Source: Anaerolineae bacterium
GTDB taxonomy: Bacteria > Chloroflexota > Anaerolineae > 4572-78 > J111
NCBI GenBank assembly: GCA_020433785.1
Contig: JAGRCC010000853.1
Location: 1 to 7,758 of the forward strand
Direction of reading: 5' to 3'
Length of the DNA stretch: 7,758 nucleotides
A program made the translations under genes and the position numbers. Shown here one piece after another: positions 5,081-7,758 of the stretch (position 1 is its first letter; each line of letters opens with the position of its first letter). The notes under the pieces are model-generated. The model was not told the origin of the DNA and searched no databases. It saw nothing but the letters and a program-made list of their open reading frames with translations.

Positions 5081-7326
5081 GGATCAATGGAAAAGGCCGG
5101 CCCTGGCTCGTCGCGGCGATCCTCTTCGTCGTGGCGCTGCTGCCCCGCATCTTTGGCCTGAGTCGCTTTTTAACCAGCGACGAGAACACCAATATTTTCT
5201 TCGCCGGCAGCGATGTCATCGCCGCTTTCCTGCGGGGCGATCTGCGCGGCACTTACTGGCACTTTTACCCCGGCGTCACCATGAGCTGGCTCGACGCCAT
5301 CGGCATGAGCGGCCAATATCTGCTCGATAGCTTGCGCACATCACCGCCGCCCTTTACCGAATATATCTACGGCGACATTCTGTCGCTGCTGGTCGCCAAT
5401 CGCTTGCCCTACGCCATTCTCACAGCCCTGGCTGTCCCGGCCATCTTTTTGCTGGCCCGCCAGGTAATGCCCCATCGAGTGGCCCTCCTCGGCGCGCTGT
5501 TTATGGCCTTCGATCCCTTCTACCTGGCCCACTCCCGCGTCGCTCACGGCGACGCCCCCGTCGCCGTCTTCATGAGCCTCTCCGCCCTAACCTTCTATAT
5601 CTACGCCCAACATCGTCAGAATTGGTTTACTAACCCATCGACTAACCATTCATCATTCATCATTCATCTTTCATCATTCACTTCCCCCTACCTCATCGCT
5701 TCCGCCATTCTCGGCGGTCTGGCCGCACTGACTAAAGCCCCCGGTCAATTTATGGCTCTCTTCGTTATCGGCGCTTCGATTATCTTTGCCCTGCTGGAAC
5801 TATACCAGCCGCGCCACCACGTCCCACGTTCCACTTTCTACGTTACACGTATCCTCCTCCATTGGCTTATTGTCATTATCGTTTGGGGAATTATCTCGCT
5901 GATTATCTTTGTCCTACTTTGGCCCTCGATGTGGGTCGATCCGGTGGGTACGCTGCGCCAGATGCTGGACGAGACCTTCGGCAAAGTCAACGAGGGCCAT
6001 CTGGTCTACTTTCTCGGCCAGCCCACCCTCGATCCCGGCCCCTGGTTTTATCCTTACATAATTCCGTTTCGCCTAACGCCGATTATTTTGATCGGTTGTG
6101 TGTTGTCGCTAGGCTTTTTTATGGAAAAGGCTAAGGTTAAGGCTGAGGCTAAGACGACTGACGAACTATCCGCTTCCCCACTCCCCACGCTTACCTTTCT
6201 TCTGTGGCTGTTTGTGCTTAGTCTGCTGCTCTTCGGCAATCTCAGCCCCAAAAAACAGGATCGGTATCTGTTGCCGCTATTTCCCTTCTTGAATCTCATT
6301 GCGGCCATCGGTTGGAGCGGGCTGCTGGTTTTGCTTAACGAATTTATATTTGGAGGTAAACCCAAGGCCAAGGCTGAGGCTAAGGTCAAATCCTCTTTCA
6401 AACGAACACCTCGGAATCCAAAATCAACCAACCAACCAACTCAACCTCAACCTCCAACCTCCATTCCCCAATCTCTAATCTCCAATCTCTTCCTTCCCCT
6501 CATTCTTCTCTTACATATCTGGCCCACCCTCACCTACTACCCTTACTACCTAACCTACTTCAACCCCTTGCTCGGCGGGCCAACCAAGGCGGCGGAGCAA
6601 ACCTTGATGGGTTGGGGCGAAGGGATGGAGCAGGTGGCTGGCTATCTTAATACCAAACCCAACGCCGCCGATCTATATGTCGCCTCAACGCCGTCGCAGA
6701 CGCTGCTGCCCTACTTTGCCGGCATCGGCGAAAATTTCTACACCAACGACATCGCTTTCCGGGCCGATTACGTGGTGCTCTATCTGGCCCAAATGCAGCG
6801 ACTGGCGCCCAGTCCCGCTATTGTCAACTACTTCCAAAGCCTCGCGCCGGAAAAGGTGATTACGATTAAAGGTGTCCCGTACGCCAAAATCTACCCCGGT
6901 CCCAAACTCATCCTAACCGATATCCCCGCCGAGGCCACGCCGGCCAACATCGGCCTGGAGAATGTGATCCGGCTGGCCGGTTATACCATCCTTCCGCCCG
7001 AAACTAACGGGCTCATCTCCGATCAGGAGAACCAAACCCTGCAACTCACTCTTTACTGGCACGCGCTGGCCCCCATCGTCGAAGATTACACCATCTCGGT
7101 GCGAGCCAAAGACGCCAACGGGCATGTCGTCAGCCAGCAAGACCATTGGCCCGTCGATGGCCTGCTGCCGACCAGCCAGTGGCGTCAAGGTGACTACGTC
7201 ACCGACACCCACACCTTCAGCCTCCCCCCCGACACCCCGCCCATCACCGCCTTTGAAATTGTCGTCTACAACGCCGCTACCAACCAACCCCTCGACCCAC
7301 CCCTAACCCTGGCCAACCCACCATGA
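5077..7326 (+). CDS. GT-C membrane glycosyltransferase (PMT/ArnT-like) interrupted by several short tandem arrays
   Basis: A 749-residue polytopic protein whose ATG overlaps the previous stop as ATGA, with a GGGGAG stretch at 5060-5065 as possible ribosome-binding site. The first outer loop carries SDENTN with the acidic pair D35-E36. SRVAHGDAP near 152 and KKQDRYLLPLFP near 392 match conserved PMT-type positions. Hydropathy gives about eleven helices up to residue 487. An outer region follows with GWGEGMEQVAGYLN, then a beta-rich module (624-749) homologous to that of the preceding protein: RLAGY, LTLYWHALAP, EDYTISVRA, VVSQQDHWPVDG, PTSQW. Five inter-helix segments are encoded by short tandem arrays: 187-203, 248-259, 351-359, 430-438 and 450-472. 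By helix counting each lies on the cytosolic side. The likely role is sugar transfer from a polyprenyl-phosphate donor to a surface acceptor; neither donor sugar nor acceptor can be read here. Confidence 0.9.
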   Translation: MRINGKGRPWLVAAILFVVALLPRIFGLSRFLTSDENTNIFFAGSDVIAAFLRGDLRGTYWHFYPGVTMSWLDAIGMSGQYLLDSLRTSPPPFTEYIYGDILSLLVANRLPYAILTALAVPAIFLLARQVMPHRVALLGALFMAFDPFYLAHSRVAHGDAPVAVFMSLSALTFYIYAQHRQNWFTNPSTNHSSFIIHLSSFTSPYLIASAILGGLAALTKAPGQFMALFVIGASIIFALLELYQPRHHVPRSTFYVTRILLHWLIVIIVWGIISLIIFVLLWPSMWVDPVGTLRQMLDETFGKVNEGHLVYFLGQPTLDPGPWFYPYIIPFRLTPIILIGCVLSLGFFMEKAKVKAEAKTTDELSASPLPTLTFLLWLFVLSLLLFGNLSPKKQDRYLLPLFPFLNLIAAIGWSGLLVLLNEFIFGGKPKAKAEAKVKSSFKRTPRNPKSTNQPTQPQPPTSIPQSLISNLFLPLILLLHIWPTLTYYPYYLTYFNPLLGGPTKAAEQTLMGWGEGMEQVAGYLNTKPNAADLYVASTPSQTLLPYFAGIGENFYTNDIAFRADYVVLYLAQMQRLAPSPAIVNYFQSLAPEKVITIKGVPYAKIYPGPKLILTDIPAEATPANIGLENVIRLAGYTILPPETNGLISDQENQTLQLTLYWHALAPIVEDYTISVRAKDANGHVVSQQDHWPVDGLLPTSQWRQGDYVTDTHTFSLPPDTPPITAFEIVVYNAATNQPLDPPLTLANPP
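5648..5681 (+). repeat. ATTCATC heptamer array within the second GT-C gene
   Basis: Units ATTCATC at 5648, 5655 and 5662, then TTTCATC at 5669 and ATTCAC at 5676. Weaker 7-base periodicity extends upstream to about 5630. The array encodes HSSFIIHLSSF (191-201), between predicted helices 4 and 5. In this orientation no frame contains a stop; the reverse complement (GATGAAT) would introduce TGA. Confidence 0.9.
5818..5852 (+). repeat. CACGTTC-type heptamer array within the second GT-C gene
   Basis: Five diverged 7-base units: CACGTCC, CACGTTC, CACTTTC, TACGTTA and CACGTAT. They encode HVPRSTFYVTRI (248-259), between predicted helices 6 and 7. The reverse complement reads as ACGTG-rich heptamers. 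The units are too diverged for active slippage but fit an older copy of the same kind of element as the perfect arrays. Confidence 0.75.
6127..6150 (+). repeat. AAGGCT hexamer array, first copy
   Basis: Units AAGGCT, AAGGTT, AAGGCT and GAGGCT give the Ala/Lys-rich stretch KAKVKAEAK (351-359), directly after predicted helix 8. The 6-base unit keeps the frame whatever the copy number, so variation here would only lengthen or shorten a charged loop. Its strong positive charge supports a cytosolic location. Confidence 0.85.
6364..6387 (+). repeat. AAGGCT hexamer array, second copy
   Basis: Units AAGGCC, AAGGCT, GAGGCT and AAGGTC encode KAKAEAKVK (430-438), after predicted helix 10. The sequence is a near permutation of the array at 6127-6150 in the same gene. 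This suggests local duplication or repeated acquisition of the same element. Confidence 0.85.
6425..6489 (+). repeat. Composite array: CAAC x4, TCAACC x2, CAATCTC-type x3
   Basis: Three kinds of unit follow one another: (CAAC)4 at 6425-6440, (TCAACC)2 plus TCCAACC at 6441-6459, and CAATCTC, TAATCTC, CAATCTC at 6469-6489. They encode a Gln/Pro/Thr-rich loop and then QSLISNL, almost the same peptide as the QSPISNL of the upstream gene's array. The CAAC part is the opposite-strand form of the GTTG array at 1259-1330. The loop lies before predicted helix 11. Confidence 0.85.
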
Positions 7327-7758
7327 CCCATCAGAAGCCTCTCCCCCAAACATCAAACCCTTCAATTATCAATTATCAATTATCAATTATCAATTACCTC
7401 CCTCTCCTCGTTCTTCTCCTCGCCGCCGGCCTCCGTCTCTACCACCTACCCAGCCTCCCCCCCGGCCTCAACTTCGACGAAGCCGGCAACGGCGTCGCCG
7501 CTCTCGATATTCTCGACGGTCACCCGCAGGTGTGGTGGCGCATCGGCGGCGGGAAGGAACCGTTGTGGCCTTATCTGGTCGCCCTCAGTACGGCTGTCTT
7601 GGGTCCGTCGCCTTTGGCTTTGCGCCTACCGGCAGCTTTATTCGGCATTCTAACCGTGGCGGCGGTCTACCCGCTAACATTAGCTCTATTCCGCCGCCGC
7701 TACCTGGCCCTATTAGCTATGCTCGGCCTGGCCCTGTCCGATTGGCATCTCCACTTCA
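7323..7758 (+). CDS. GT-C membrane glycosyltransferase, 5' part
   Basis: From ATG 7323, overlapping the previous stop as ATGA, the frame stays open for 145 codons to the window end. The N-terminal tail MTHQKPLPQTSNP is followed by the heptamer-encoded segment SIINYQLSIINY (14-25). Next come a hydrophobic helix (about 26-40) and the first outer loop PPGLNFDEAGNG with the acidic pair D52-E53. GGGKEPLWPYLVAL and SPLALRLPAALFGILTVAAVY follow, as in PMT_2/ArnT-like proteins. No alternative ATG, GTG or TTG lies in frame between 7326 and the DE motif, so the start at 7323 is well supported even though the repeat is included in the protein. Only the amino-terminal part is visible. The function is inferred from the family and the neighbouring GT-C genes. 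Confidence 0.85.
   Translation, partial: MTHQKPLPQTSNPSIINYQLSIINYLPLLVLLLAAGLRLYHLPSLPPGLNFDEAGNGVAALDILDGHPQVWWRIGGGKEPLWPYLVALSTAVLGPSPLALRLPAALFGILTVAAVYPLTLALFRRRYLALLAMLGLALSDWHLHF
7363..7397 (+). repeat. CAATTAT x4 plus CAATTAC at the start of the third GT-C gene
   Basis: Four perfect CAATTAT units and one terminal CAATTAC occupy codons 14-25, before the first membrane helix. The coding-strand orientation has no stop in any frame, whereas the reverse complement contains TGA and TAA. The array is markedly AT-rich in a GC-rich gene. Gain or loss of one unit would frameshift nearly the whole protein, including the DE motif. Confidence 0.95.

Noticed and set aside
6408..6418. ACCTCGGA inside the second GT-C gene as a third copy of the intergenic palindrome
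   Set aside because: Only eight bases match and the second half of the palindrome is missing; compatible with chance.
6054..6431. Opposite-strand open frame across the AAGGCT arrays
   Set aside because: It is entirely within the second GT-C gene, its sequence is low-complexity over the repeats, and it has no family signature.
5648..7397. Insertion sequence or transposon remnants as the source of the repeats
   Set aside because: No terminal inverted repeats, target duplications or transposase fragments are visible; the arrays are pure short tandem units.

Overview
The window reads as a moderately GC-rich bacterial chromosome segment with every gene on the + strand. The best taxonomic guess is an uncultured Chloroflexota (Anaerolineae/Caldilineae-like). 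This rests on my familiarity with multi-gene runs of GT-C (PMT/ArnT-like) membrane glycosyltransferases that carry an extracytoplasmic beta-rich C-terminal module, and on the abundance of short heptanucleotide tandem repeats. Filamentous cyanobacteria are also known for heptamer repeats (STRR sequences), so the assignment is a moderate-confidence inference.

Layout. Positions 1-458 hold the 3' end of an unrecognised gene. A 207-base gap follows (459-665) with an inverted repeat and two degenerate short-period arrays. Then comes a DUF4202-family gene (666-1253). The next gap (1254-1517) holds a 72-base GTTR tetranucleotide array, a promoter-like element, a strong hairpin/T-tract terminator (1431-1464), and a second promoter-like element whose predicted transcription start falls almost on the next start codon. 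The second half is a tightly packed run: a family-4 glycosyltransferase with an unusual membrane hairpin inserted in its first Rossmann domain (1518-2921), a 717-residue GT-C enzyme (2927-5080), a 749-residue GT-C enzyme (5077-7326), and the first 145 codons of a third GT-C enzyme (7323 to the window end). The last two junctions are ATGA overlaps.

How the genes work together. A cytosolic nucleotide-sugar GT4 plus several polyprenyl-phosphate-sugar-dependent GT-C enzymes acting on the outer face suggests a locus that assembles or decorates a cell-surface glycan, glycolipid or glycoprotein. Substrates cannot be read from the sequence.

The most interesting signal is the set of short tandem arrays, mostly 7-base units and some 4- or 6-base, in and around these genes. 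The same unit types recur between genes and inside genes. Inside the three GT-C genes, all seven array sites fall in segments that helix counting places on the cytosolic side. The two arrays whose reverse complement would introduce stops in frame lie in the stop-free orientation. Because 7 is not a multiple of 3, a change of one unit would frameshift the gene, so the near-perfect arrays at 3931-3965 and 7363-7397 are candidate phase-variable switches. I saw no CRISPR array, insertion sequence, rRNA or tRNA.
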